In this document: piece by piece, positions 26,307 through 35,116 of the stretch
Position numbering within the stretch: the first letter of the stretch is position 1
Layout of the letters: each line of letters opens with the position of its first letter
Position numbers and translations under genes: made by a program
Assembly (NCBI RefSeq): GCF_002741055.1
Contig: NZ_CP016809.1
Coordinates: 2,440,501 to 2,504,500, forward strand
DNA length: 64,000 bases
Direction of reading: 5' to 3'
Origin: Paenibacillus ihbetae
GTDB lineage: Bacteria > Bacillota > Bacilli > Paenibacillales > Paenibacillaceae
The notes under the pieces: model-generated
The model's database searches: none
What the model saw: only the letters and a program-made list of their open reading frames with translations
What the model was told of the DNA's origin: nothing

Positions 26307-26747
26307 TTAATGTTCTAGCTTATAACGGCTTCTGTACTCAGCTAATCGATCACGAACAACATAATAGCTGGGACCTTCCCCGCTTATTTCCCATATTTCC
26401 GCAATATTCCCTGTTTCATCATAAAATATCGTATTTATATGAACATTTCTGATCACAATACTTTGTGATCTTAACTGACCGTTCCTATAAAACTCTTTTG
26501 CTATGCCGTTAGTCGTATTATGATCAGTCTCATTTATTTCCTTCAACTCACCTGTGGGATAGTATATTCTCTCAATACCGGTTTTAAATCCATCATGTAC
26601 CTCAAATTCCCAAACAAGCACCCCATTGTTATAATCTACTACTGTTCCATTAAAAGGTACTGTTTTATTCTTGTCAGAATAAAAGATATGTTCACCCGTA
26701 TGTATATCGTCCTCAACAAAGAGATCACTGTAATTCATTTTTTCCAC
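26307..26747 (-). CDS. MORN-like repeat protein (YwqK-type), possible immunity protein
   Basis: 146 residues with repeats of the form G-x-x-YYPTGELKE, GIAKEFYRNGQLRS and TIFYDETGNIAE, the YwqK/MORN-variant pattern used by antitoxin or immunity proteins. Start GTG at 26747 with AGGATGTGA upstream. The gene is clearly more AT-rich than its neighbours, a sign of transfer. Function inferred only from repeat type and neighbourhood. Confidence 0.7.
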   Translation of the reverse strand: MEKMNYSDLFVEDDIHTGEHIFYSDKNKTVPFNGTVVDYNNGVLVWEFEVHDGFKTGIERIYYPTGELKEINETDHNTTNGIAKEFYRNGQLRSQSIVIRNVHINTIFYDETGNIAEIWEISGEGPSYYVVRDRLAEYRSRYKLEH

Positions 26748-26830
26748 ACAATCACATCCTAATCTCTATCCTTAAAAAACAAGCTCCATTAGTCCCCACC
26801 AAAACTTTGAGTTAATAAATCGCTATAGCG

Positions 26831-27286
26831 CTACCTGTAATACTGGATACACCTTTCTTGAAAAGGGATTCTTTCATCAAGCAGCAATTCTTCTTGCAGT
26901 AATGTTGTTATATTCTCTAATTTTGCAATGAATAGTGCGTAAAAATCGCCCGATGTGGGATATGAAAATAGCCCATACCCCTTTGGTAACAGTATTTTGT
27001 TAACCTCCCTGATCTTATCAGGTAAAAATTCATAGTTATACGCTTCTAAATGCTCAAGGTCTTCTTTTGCTGCTAATTCAACATGATGGGCAAATTCATA
27101 GTCCATAATAAAATTGACGATCTCTTGATCCTGCTCACCTTTATAGTCTACGTATAAAAATTGTTTCGTTTTTAGTCCAAATTTTAATAGGTCTTCATGG
27201 ATGTCATCACTTCCTTCATCTCTCAAAAACGGTTCGAGATCCTTGTTATCAGGGAATATGAGCTGTGCTATCTCTTGATCCTGCAT
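26831..27286 (-). CDS. hypothetical acidic protein, DUF6630-like
   Basis: 151 residues, acidic and soluble: EDLLKFGLKTKQFLYVDYKGEQDQEIVNFI and FSYPTSGDFYALFIAKL in outline (each quoted only to show the YVDYKGE core). The Asp-Tyr-Lys-Gly-Glu core resembles DUF6630; I am not certain. GGAG 7 bases before the ATG. It lies 17 bases after the next minus-strand gene, so the two are an operon. AT-rich. Confidence 0.65.
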   Translation of the reverse strand: MQDQEIAQLIFPDNKDLEPFLRDEGSDDIHEDLLKFGLKTKQFLYVDYKGEQDQEIVNFIMDYEFAHHVELAAKEDLEHLEAYNYEFLPDKIREVNKILLPKGYGLFSYPTSGDFYALFIAKLENITTLLQEELLLDERIPFQERCIQYYR

Positions 27287-27303
27287 ACTTCTTCTCCCCT
27301 TTA

Positions 27304-28275
27304 TTAAAATAGCTCCCCATGCCGGTTAGGAATGTATTCGGAATAGTTTTCACGATAGAATTGGTCGATCTTTTGAAGCACCGGGTCCCATTTAGGGTAT
27401 GGCTCAGGGTCTCCAAACACCATTTTCGCTTCCGGATTATTCATCAGCAATCCATCTGGCTGGGTTGGAACCGGCAACCCCAGTTTTCTTCTTACATGGA
27501 GCAAGAATAGGATTTCAAATGGATAAAATCCATACCGAAAGTCACCAAACTCACCCAGCTGTCCAATTTCAGAAGCTAATGCAGAATGATACAGGGACAT
27601 TGTCGAAATCAGAGATTCTATTTCCTGCAAATCACCTGTGAACCATCGTTCAAGCACTTCATCGTAAACGTCTAGATCATCAGGGATGGATGCGCATCGC
27701 TGTCCAGCTTCCTTAAAGCTATTTTTCACGGCTAGATGCAATTGTTTATTCGTTCCCATGATGGTTTTATTTCTATACTGCAGGTACAGCTCAAGCAAAA
27801 ACCAAATATGTCTGTTCTCTTCATTGGCATATATTAAATGTCCACCGAAGTGATGAACTACAAAATCATATAGTATATTTTCTTCTTTCTCCCATCCATA
27901 CATAGTGAAATGTACCAAGGTAATGACGACTTCTCTAAACGAATATCCCAAGATCATCTCCGGATACCTGATTGTATAAAGGTCCTGCCCCATACATTGA
28001 TAAAACACGACCTTTTGCATGTTCTTTAATCCTTCTGGGTTGTTCTCACCGCTGATCAATACATCTTGTTTCCATAGTGACAAGTAATATGAGAAAATTT
28101 TATTTAGATTTATTAATAGGATGTGATCTTTCTTGATGTCATTTTGCTCTACGAGTTTCTCAATCTTGCTTTTGCTGGCATCATATTTATCTTTAACATC
28201 TTCAAATTTGATCCCATCCACAAAATTATTACTATATCTTTTATAAGCCATTTCTAATTTTTTAGGGTTTATCAT
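27304..28275 (-). CDS. hypothetical protein, Imm49-like candidate
   Basis: 323 residues from the ATG at 28275, chosen because GGAGG lies just upstream and inside a longer frame that starts at 28287. Mostly helical, with HFTMYGWEKEENILYDFVVHH, IYANEENRHIWFLLEL and a C-terminal region KWDPVLQKIDQFYREN. No catalytic motif. The overall pattern reminds me of bacterial immunity proteins such as Imm49, but this is weak. First gene of the AT-rich pair. Confidence 0.6.
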   Translation of the reverse strand: MINPKKLEMAYKRYSNNFVDGIKFEDVKDKYDASKSKIEKLVEQNDIKKDHILLINLNKIFSYYLSLWKQDVLISGENNPEGLKNMQKVVFYQCMGQDLYTIRYPEMILGYSFREVVITLVHFTMYGWEKEENILYDFVVHHFGGHLIYANEENRHIWFLLELYLQYRNKTIMGTNKQLHLAVKNSFKEAGQRCASIPDDLDVYDEVLERWFTGDLQEIESLISTMSLYHSALASEIGQLGEFGDFRYGFYPFEILFLLHVRRKLGLPVPTQPDGLLMNNPEAKMVFGDPEPYPKWDPVLQKIDQFYRENYSEYIPNRHGELF

Positions 28276-28451
28276 TACATCCTCCATATGAATGAACCTA
28301 GCTGAATAAGAGAAAGAGTTCCATAGATTTTAGACCTTTTAGAATTTCATATTCGAGATGGATAGTACGAAACCCTTGCAGCAGGCCAAATAACTCCATG
28401 AAATGATGTGCATGCCCTGCTTACCTTTTAAGAAGTCCAACCTAATAAACA

Positions 28452-28470
28452 GCCGCCCGAATCGGGCGGC
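28452..28470 (-). terminator. hairpin after the dockerin propeller gene
   Basis: GCCGCCCGA-N1-TCGGGCGGC, perfect 9-base arms, followed on the minus strand by TGTTTATT; 12 bases past the stop. Confidence 0.75.
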
Positions 28471-28481
28471 CGCTCCATCAA

Positions 28482-30740
28482 TTATGGTTGCTTTGATTCC
28501 TCATTCATTTTCGCCGTAACGCTTCTGACATCCAGCGCGTTGATGACACCATCCCGGTTCACGTCCAGCTTTCGCAAATCGCCCACCGGTTCTTTACCGA
28601 TATGTCTGGCCACCAGTCTGACATCCCGGTGATCCACGATCCCGCTGCCATCAACGTCTTCAGGCATTGCGGACTGCGTTCCAATCTGAATCCGCGATAA
28701 GAACGTACGGTCCTCGCCGTCCGAATAATACAGATACCCGTCATCGCCGATCGTAAAGCCGTAGGCATTTGTTACGGTTCGGAAGTCCATGGTAACCGGA
28801 TCCACTGCCACCAGTTTCGAGCCGAAGAGGGCATACAGAATGCCGTCGGCATCCCACTTCAAAGGAACGGACGACCATGCCCCGTAGTTGAACGGACCGC
28901 TGTGAACCTGCTTGTGCTTAACGATTTCCTTGGTCGCCGGATCCAACGCGAATATCGTTCCGTTAACAGCTCCCCAAATAAGTCCGTCATGTGGTCCGAC
29001 CGTTAAACGACCGATAAATTCAGGCTTATCAATACCTTCAAGCTGAATGGACCATTCGTCGAGCTTCTGTCCGGTCACGGCATCCATGGTGAACAGCTTA
29101 GCTTCATTAGCAGTCGGGTTGCTTCCGAGGCCGTTATGGATATTGGTTGAGCCGAACAGAATCCCATCCTTATACGTCAGCCCGACGACGCTTTGATCTT
29201 GGACTACATTTCGGATCACCTTAACGCCGGTCTTATTCTCGGCATAAGCCTTGGGATCAATAATCGTCACGGCACCGCCGTTCACGCCGTATGCGGATAC
29301 GCTGCCAAAATAAATGCGTCCCCCTCCGGATGTCGCTTCAATTAGGCGATCCTGATGAGCCTCCGGGTCAATCTGGAGGAACAGGGAGGGATTACCGCTT
29401 CCCGGCTCCCTATTTTGATCATATTTGTGAACGTTAGCCTTAGGATATACCCCCATATACATGGCATCCTCATGATAAACCATGCTGTCGGCCTGACCGA
29501 GCGAGATCGGCGATACTTGCTGTTGCTCCGGATCGTAAATAGCGCCTGTACCTGCACCGAGCGTACTCATAAACAATTGATTGTCCTTGCCCTGTTCAAT
29601 GACATGAATGTTCAGGGGAGTCCCCTCTACGACGGGAGGCGTCGCCGTCAGCTTGTTCTGCGTGACGTTGAAATAAACAATCCCTCCTCCAAACTGCATG
29701 GTCACAAGGTTCATCCCGATCAAATCGGGATTGTCATGGCTGGCAATCTCCACCCAATCCGCTCCCCGGAGCCCGCTTCCATACTTCATGCCGGTGGTTC
29801 CGATTTCGCCGGTCGCCAGGTTATAATACTTCAGCGTGTTGTCTGCCACGAAGTACACCTTGTCTTGATAGGAGTCGGTTACATGCAGTCCCGTTACGTT
29901 GGACAATATGACATCGAGCCAACGAGAGGCTTTCACGTCATAAATGTACATATTTTTGGACTCGGAATATCTTGCAAATATATACCGGTCATCCACCAGG
30001 TTCATATCGTAGACAAAGCCGGTTTCTTGTTTGTTCATCAGCGGCTCGGCAATATTGACTTTAGCTCCCGATTCCAAATCCAACCGAATGATCTGGCCGT
30101 GGGCGGTCCCTGCGTAAATATGCCCGCCTTCCTCATCCAGCGCAATCGAACGGACATATTCTTGAGCCTGGTTGCCCAGCATTCTGCCATAATCCTTCGT
30201 TACGGTCCCCGCTCCTAAATCGTACTTGAACACCTTTCCTCCCGGGTATGTGCCGATATATGCATTTCCTTGGCTGTCGGTTACGAGGGACCACGGGCCC
30301 TCCTCACCAAAGTCATGCACCAGCTTCATTTCCTGGGTTTCCGTCGAATAGATCCACAATGTTCTATGGGAGGTTACATACACATGCTTGCCGTCCGGAG
30401 TCACTTCATGATGCCAAGCATCCCCGCCCCCTCCGTGCATAATCGTCTTATGGATCACCGTATTGGTTGTCATGTCCACCACGTTGAACTGGGCGGGAGA
30501 ACCTTTAACCGTCGTAAACATCACCTTTCTTCCGTCCTGTTCGCCAACCGCGCCGTCATAGATGCTGATCCCCCGAATCGGCTGCGCCAGACGCTCCGGC
30601 TCCCCGTATACCTTATCCTCCAAGCGAACGGCACCGCCCTGAACGTAATCCTGGGCGTAAGTCACGTTAACCAGGTGAATGGAAGCCACGCAAGCGCATG
30701 AAAGCATAACCATAAGTCCCATCTTTACACTCATCTTCAT
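28482..30740 (-). CDS. secreted beta-propeller protein with C-terminal dockerin
   Basis: About 752 residues. Signal peptide ends near TYAQ. The body (about 40-690) is a run of propeller blades with the recurring pattern GGxIYxGTxxGxIxRLD and DGxLYYSDGED, like YncE or kelch/NHL propellers. The C-terminal 55 residues form a type I dockerin with two calcium loops (DVDGSGIVDHRD and DVNRDGVINALD). Tandem paralogue of the next gene. ATG 30740 chosen over an in-frame GTG at 30752. Could bind cell-surface cohesin partners; ligand of the propeller is unknown. Confidence 0.85.
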   Translation of the reverse strand: MKMSVKMGLMVMLSCACVASIHLVNVTYAQDYVQGGAVRLEDKVYGEPERLAQPIRGISIYDGAVGEQDGRKVMFTTVKGSPAQFNVVDMTTNTVIHKTIMHGGGGDAWHHEVTPDGKHVYVTSHRTLWIYSTETQEMKLVHDFGEEGPWSLVTDSQGNAYIGTYPGGKVFKYDLGAGTVTKDYGRMLGNQAQEYVRSIALDEEGGHIYAGTAHGQIIRLDLESGAKVNIAEPLMNKQETGFVYDMNLVDDRYIFARYSESKNMYIYDVKASRWLDVILSNVTGLHVTDSYQDKVYFVADNTLKYYNLATGEIGTTGMKYGSGLRGADWVEIASHDNPDLIGMNLVTMQFGGGIVYFNVTQNKLTATPPVVEGTPLNIHVIEQGKDNQLFMSTLGAGTGAIYDPEQQQVSPISLGQADSMVYHEDAMYMGVYPKANVHKYDQNREPGSGNPSLFLQIDPEAHQDRLIEATSGGGRIYFGSVSAYGVNGGAVTIIDPKAYAENKTGVKVIRNVVQDQSVVGLTYKDGILFGSTNIHNGLGSNPTANEAKLFTMDAVTGQKLDEWSIQLEGIDKPEFIGRLTVGPHDGLIWGAVNGTIFALDPATKEIVKHKQVHSGPFNYGAWSSVPLKWDADGILYALFGSKLVAVDPVTMDFRTVTNAYGFTIGDDGYLYYSDGEDRTFLSRIQIGTQSAMPEDVDGSGIVDHRDVRLVARHIGKEPVGDLRKLDVNRDGVINALDVRSVTAKMNEESKQP

Positions 30741-30848
30741 CAAAATCAGCACCTTCCTTCCACTGCATAATAAAATCGTCGGAAACAGAAAAACTGCTGC
30801 GTGTCATGATGATCGCCGGTCCCTTGTAATTCATGAGTCCTTAAAAGG

Positions 30849-30887
30849 AAGGGCATCTGGTCTACGAAGTCCATTCCAGATGCCCTT
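30849..30887 (-). terminator. terminator between the two propeller genes
   Basis: AAGGGCATCTGG / CCAGATGCCCTT, a perfect 12-base stem with CCTTTT on the minus strand 3' side. It isolates the two paralogues transcriptionally. Confidence 0.85.
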
Positions 30888-30905
30888 AAGAAGCTTAAAA
30901 TACGT

Positions 30906-33698
30906 TTATTGGAGTGCCGAGGCCGCCTGAATCAAATAAGCTGCGGCTTCCGTGGAAATATGCTTGCCTGCCTGCGCTTCGACTTGATTAATGAATGCAG
31001 AAACGCTGCCTTTAGCGGCCTTTGTTGCCAGGCTGTTCGCAATCCCGTGATTATCGATCCAGCCCTGCTCCGCAAAGCGTTGCACCAGCTTCTCCAGACT
31101 CTCGAAGCTGTTTTCAATCGTAAACGTAATATCATGCACCGATTCATTTCCCGCCACATCGCTTGCCCGGATCGTCAGCGTATGCTGGCCGAGCGGGAGA
31201 CGGAACAACGGAAGGGAGGAAGAATCCGAATTTATTGGCTCGCCGTCCAGCGTAAGCGACGCGGTGTTCGAAGCAACCCCTGACCATTCATCCCGAAGCT
31301 CGAAGCCGATCTCAAGATCGTCCGAGCTGCTGATCACCTCAGGCACCGCCGATTTCCAATCGATGATAGGCCCCTCGCGATCCAACAGCCATTGGATCGA
31401 TTTCGCCGCTTCTTCATTTCCGGCTTTGTCGATGGAACGATAGGTGAGCTCATAGCGTCCGCTCTCGTTCACTTGCAAAGGCGAACCTGCATAGGACATC
31501 CAGGTTTGCCCGCCATCCCACGAATATTCGGTGGAAGCGATCCCGCTTCCTTCATCGTAAGCCGACAGCGTTACCGTTACAGGGCTGACATGCCACCCCT
31601 CCTGTCCATCCGGCTGCTCCGGGCTGACCGTGGCCTCTGTCGTTGGAAGCTGGGTATCCTCCTCTTCCCCAACATCGGAAACGGGGATCATGTACATCCG
31701 TGTTTCTTGCGCGTAGTATATGTTTCCGTCATTCCCTAGGGTAAAGAGCGCCGTATTAATCCCTAATGCCTCATGCTCCATCGTCTCCGGATCCAGAACC
31801 GTCAGCTTGCCATAGAGATCGGTGTAGAGCAAACCGTCCTGTCCCCATCTCAGATGGATCGGCCGCCACATCCCGTAATCCGTGACGCCCGGATAGATAA
31901 CCTTGCTCTTCACGACCTCCTGCGTCTCGGGGTCAACCGCAAACAGTATGCCGTCCGCGGCAGCCCAGAGGAGGCCGTCTTGATCGAAGGTCAGCCCGCT
32001 GATCATGATCGGTGCCTTCACCGCTCCCGGGATATCCGGCGTAAACTCGCTAAGCTTCACCCCGCTTACGGCATCCCATACAAACATCTTTGCTTCCGAT
32101 TCGGTCGGATCGATTCCGAGACCTCCCCGGATGCTGGTCGAACCGTAGACCTTGCCGTCCCTGTAGGCCAAGCCCACAATGCTCTGGTTATGCACGACTT
32201 GGCGATGTACATCGAATGTATTCAATGCCGGATCATACGCAACGAGGGCTCCGCCCAATTCCCCGTAGTACGGTATCGTCCCGAAGTATACCTTGCCGTC
32301 TCCGGACGTCTGGACATAAGGGCGATCTTGATCTTCACCCATGTAGAACAGGGATACCGGATTCGGGTTCGGCTTGCTCGGATCCGCCTGGATCGGCTTC
32401 GTCGTATCCAATTTGCGGATCTCCGCCTTCGGATATATGCCGAAGTACAGATCATTGCCGAGCGAGCCAATGCTTTCGGCTTGACCCATCGGATACGTCG
32501 AATGGGTGCGCGTAATCGGATCGAATGCTCCTCCCAGTGCGGAGGTCATGCCGCTTGTATAAATTTTGCCGTCCGGCCCTTTCTCCAGAGCCTGGATCAG
32601 CGTAGGCTGCCCTTCGGCGACGGCAGGCAGCATCTTCTGTATGCCCGACTCAAAATTGAACAAGGCCGCCTTCCCACCGAATTGGATTGTTACCAAGGTC
32701 TCCCCCGGAAGCTCCGGATCATTCGGAAAACGAACCCATCCGCTGGAGCGGAAGCCGGTTCCGTAGGCAAGTCCCGTATCCGTTACCTGCTGCGTCGTCA
32801 TGTCAAAAGCCTGGACCTTCCGATTTTGAACGAAATATACTTTTCCTTCATGTTCAGGCGATACATCGAGGCCGCCGTATCCGTTGTAAACCTCATCCAG
32901 CCACACGCCCCGTGCCATATCGTATATAATCAACGCGGTTGTTCCGTTGCCGTTTAAGTAAGCGAAGAGATAATCACCTCTTGCATCCAGACCGTATACG
33001 AACGGAAGACTGCTAACGCCCGGAATATCCCGAATCGGCAGCTCCTCCTTCTCGCCGGTAACCGGATTCAGCTTGACGATATGTCCAACCGTCCCGATTC
33101 CTGCATATACGATGCCATCGGCATAAGCGATGGAACGAACATATCCTTGGCCCTCCACCATCGTGCCGTAATCCGTAAACGTCTCCGTTCGAGGATCGAA
33201 TTTAAACACTTTGGCGTTTGGATACGTACCGCCGTACAGATTTCCCTGCTCGTCCGTAATCAATCCCCAAATGGAAGTTTCACCCGGAATCGCGACCCCA
33301 AGATCATCAAGCTCTTTCGTTTGAGGGGAATAGCGGTAAACCTTGGATTGACCTGCAATATACAACGTTCCGTCTTCGGCTACGGCTTTTGCCCAAGAGC
33401 TGTCTGCATCCGGAAGCGGGAACGTGCGAAGCAGTTTATTGTCTGCGAGATCGATGACATTTAGCATCGCCGGCTTACCGTTGACCGTGGTATACATCAC
33501 GTCCCGGCCGTCCTCTTGTCCATAAGCGCTTTCAAAAATCGCGATTTGCTGGATCGGAGCCCCCATGGAGACCGGCTCACCGAATTGTTTGTTAATTGGC
33601 GAACTCGCTTGCGCAGGAGATCCCTGCAGCGCTAATCCTACTAGCATGACCGTAATTAGAAGCAGCTGTCTTTTCAATCGCTTGATTCCCAAAGTCAT
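30906..33698 (-). CDS. secreted beta-propeller protein with Ig-like and FIMAH-type C-terminus
   Basis: 930 residues from the ATG at 33698 (MTLGIKRLKRQLL), AAGGAAAGGGG upstream. Signal peptide to about PAQAS. Propeller body paralogous to the neighbouring dockerin protein: both share QEDGRDVMYTTVNG-like and GGxVxYxGT blocks. After about residue 700 come an Ig-like segment with TEYSWDGGQTW and SIDKAGNE, a second beta domain with IRASDVAGNESVHDITF, and a helical tail (FAEQGWIDNHGIANSL, AAAYLIQAA) like the FIMAH domain of secreted lyases. Likely acts outside the cell on a polysaccharide or host surface; reaction unknown. Confidence 0.85.
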   Translation of the reverse strand: MTLGIKRLKRQLLLITVMLVGLALQGSPAQASSPINKQFGEPVSMGAPIQQIAIFESAYGQEDGRDVMYTTVNGKPAMLNVIDLADNKLLRTFPLPDADSSWAKAVAEDGTLYIAGQSKVYRYSPQTKELDDLGVAIPGETSIWGLITDEQGNLYGGTYPNAKVFKFDPRTETFTDYGTMVEGQGYVRSIAYADGIVYAGIGTVGHIVKLNPVTGEKEELPIRDIPGVSSLPFVYGLDARGDYLFAYLNGNGTTALIIYDMARGVWLDEVYNGYGGLDVSPEHEGKVYFVQNRKVQAFDMTTQQVTDTGLAYGTGFRSSGWVRFPNDPELPGETLVTIQFGGKAALFNFESGIQKMLPAVAEGQPTLIQALEKGPDGKIYTSGMTSALGGAFDPITRTHSTYPMGQAESIGSLGNDLYFGIYPKAEIRKLDTTKPIQADPSKPNPNPVSLFYMGEDQDRPYVQTSGDGKVYFGTIPYYGELGGALVAYDPALNTFDVHRQVVHNQSIVGLAYRDGKVYGSTSIRGGLGIDPTESEAKMFVWDAVSGVKLSEFTPDIPGAVKAPIMISGLTFDQDGLLWAAADGILFAVDPETQEVVKSKVIYPGVTDYGMWRPIHLRWGQDGLLYTDLYGKLTVLDPETMEHEALGINTALFTLGNDGNIYYAQETRMYMIPVSDVGEEEDTQLPTTEATVSPEQPDGQEGWHVSPVTVTLSAYDEGSGIASTEYSWDGGQTWMSYAGSPLQVNESGRYELTYRSIDKAGNEEAAKSIQWLLDREGPIIDWKSAVPEVISSSDDLEIGFELRDEWSGVASNTASLTLDGEPINSDSSSLPLFRLPLGQHTLTIRASDVAGNESVHDITFTIENSFESLEKLVQRFAEQGWIDNHGIANSLATKAAKGSVSAFINQVEAQAGKHISTEAAAYLIQAASALQ

Positions 33699-34148
33699 TA
33701 AAGTTCCCCTTTCCTTCATATCGTTCCTGACTCGCACTCGGCTTTTAGGTACACTTTGTTTACAAGCTTACCTCTTTAGCCTCCTTTCTTATTGAATTTG
33801 GGCTTAGAACAGTTTAAACAGAGCCTCGCTCCGTTCTTGCTGGTTATTATAAAAACAAGCGAACGGTTCGAGAAATGTCTCATTTTCATTGAATTTGTAA
33901 TTCTTCCCTGCGCTCCGGACGTCCCCCCAAACTGCGCTTGATTCAAGAGGATGGAACGCTTGTGGAGATTTCAAAAGAAGTAGAAATTGCTTAACTGCTA
34001 CCTCATATTCCAGTCACGAAATTAAGGAACGGATTTAGCAAAAATAATCAAACCTGCCGCTCGGAGGTCTGCTGTGATCTAGTCAAAGAGGGCGGGACTC
34101 GGATAAGCTTCGAGCCATCCATCCCCCGACGTTTGAATAGGAGGAACC
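33699..34148. other. 450-base intergenic region between divergent genes
   Basis: Carries the promoter of the FIMAH propeller gene and the leader of the 73-residue gene. At 33930-33995 a short plus-strand frame reads LRLIQEDGTLVEIS to a stop, possibly a decayed gene end, but it is too short to assign. Confidence 0.45.
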
Positions 34149-34370
34149 ATGCGGATGAAACATCTTCTTGTAAAATCCATACTGATCGGGTCGTTATGTG
34201 CCCTGTTATTTTCCTGCCTCAGTTATGCGTTCGATTGGACTATCCATATGATGCAGGACGAAGCTCCCGGCAGTCCTTTCACCATAGCCTACGGCGCTCG
34301 CTTCATTCTCGTATTCTGCTTTGCTGCAGGGCTATGCCTGGATCATTATCGAAAAAAAGAAACGGATTAA
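34149..34370 (+). CDS. small membrane protein, function unknown
   Basis: 73 residues with two hydrophobic segments (about 8-28 and 48-64), beginning MRMKHLLVKS and ending DHYRKKETD. AGGAGG stands 4 bases before the ATG; a second ATG two codons on has better spacing. A terminator follows at 34423. Family not recognised. The ribosome site and terminator support a real gene. Confidence 0.7.
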   Translation: MRMKHLLVKSILIGSLCALLFSCLSYAFDWTIHMMQDEAPGSPFTIAYGARFILVFCFAAGLCLDHYRKKETD

Positions 34371-34422
34371 ACCCGGAGTATCCGCCTGCTCCCCACCTTA
34401 AGCATCATGGCCATCTGCTAAT

Positions 34423-34453
34423 AAAAGCCCGCCGGGAGCGGGCTTTTATTTTT
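34423..34453 (+). terminator. terminator of the 73-residue gene
   Basis: AAAAGCCCGC-N5-GCGGGCTTTT followed by ATTTTT. Confidence 0.88.
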
Positions 34454-34568
34454 GAATGCTTATTTATGGGCAGCTGTGGTGAAGGAGATATTCGAAGACC
34501 GGCTCTCCAGGTATATTTAGCTTTTCGAATTGCAACAAAGCCCTGTTTCATTTTTTCGCGACGAAAAC

Positions 34569-34597
34569 TGTAACTTTATGCGCCACTTATACGTGAA
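34569..34597 (+). promoter_or_regulatory. ECF (SigM-type) promoter candidate
   Basis: TGTAAC (34569-34574), 17 bases, CGTGAA (34592-34597): one mismatch from the TGAAAC-N16/17-CGTC consensus of B. subtilis SigM. It stands 24 bases before the SigM-like gene, suggesting autoregulation. Confidence 0.6.
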
Positions 34598-34621
34598 TTA
34601 CATAGAGAGGAGGGCAGGAAC

Positions 34622-35116
34622 CTGAACAGTCTGGAATCGATTTATCAATATTACGTCAAAGACGTTTACCGTTACTTGTACTCCCTCTCTTATGATCACC
34701 ATACGGCGGAAGACCTGGTGCAGGAAACCTTTTACCGGGCGTACCTGTACCTCGAGGATTGGAAGAATGAACGAATCAAGCCATGGCTATTCCGCGTTGC
34801 CCATAACGCTTACGTGGATTATCAGCGCAAGGCAAGCCGCAGCATCGTCAAGGATGCCGTTTTTTTCGCTTGGATGGTCGACCGGGATACGCCGGAGATC
34901 ACCCTGCTCCAGCAAGAAGTCCAACGGGAAATTGGACGAATGTTGGCCGTTATTCCGGAGAAGCAGCGGCAGGCGGTGCTCCTGGTGGATGTTCACCAAT
35001 TCACCTACTAGGAAGCTGCGGATATTATGGGCATCGCCTTATCCCATATCAAGATCACCTTATTCCGAGCCAGGCAGCGGCTGCGGGAAATGAAACGAAA
35101 GGACGGAATGTTATGA
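34622..35116 (+). pseudogene. sigM: SigM-like ECF sigma factor interrupted by an in-frame TAG
   Basis: A single frame of 164 sense positions: region 2 (SYDHHTAEDLVQETFYRAYL) with the core-binding and -10 recognition helices, then region 4 with IPEKQRQAVLL. Codon 130 is TAG at 35009-35011, where relatives have Gln or Lys (context FTY*EAADIMGI). Translation would stop inside region 4.2, losing the -35 helix, but the frame then continues cleanly to a TGA that overlaps the anti-sigma ATG by 4 bases. Probable start is CTG at 34622 with AGGAGG 8 bases upstream (or an in-frame TTG at 34676). One substitution, no frameshift; either recent decay, a sequence error or readthrough. Confidence 0.8.

Noticed and set aside
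33930..33995. Coding remnant LRLIQEDGTLVEIS upstream of the small membrane gene
   Set aside because: Only about 20 codons; chance cannot be excluded.
34870..35112. An N-terminal extension of the YhdL-like anti-sigma
   Set aside because: It overlaps the sigma gene out of frame and has no ribosome site; ATG 35113 gives the family start.
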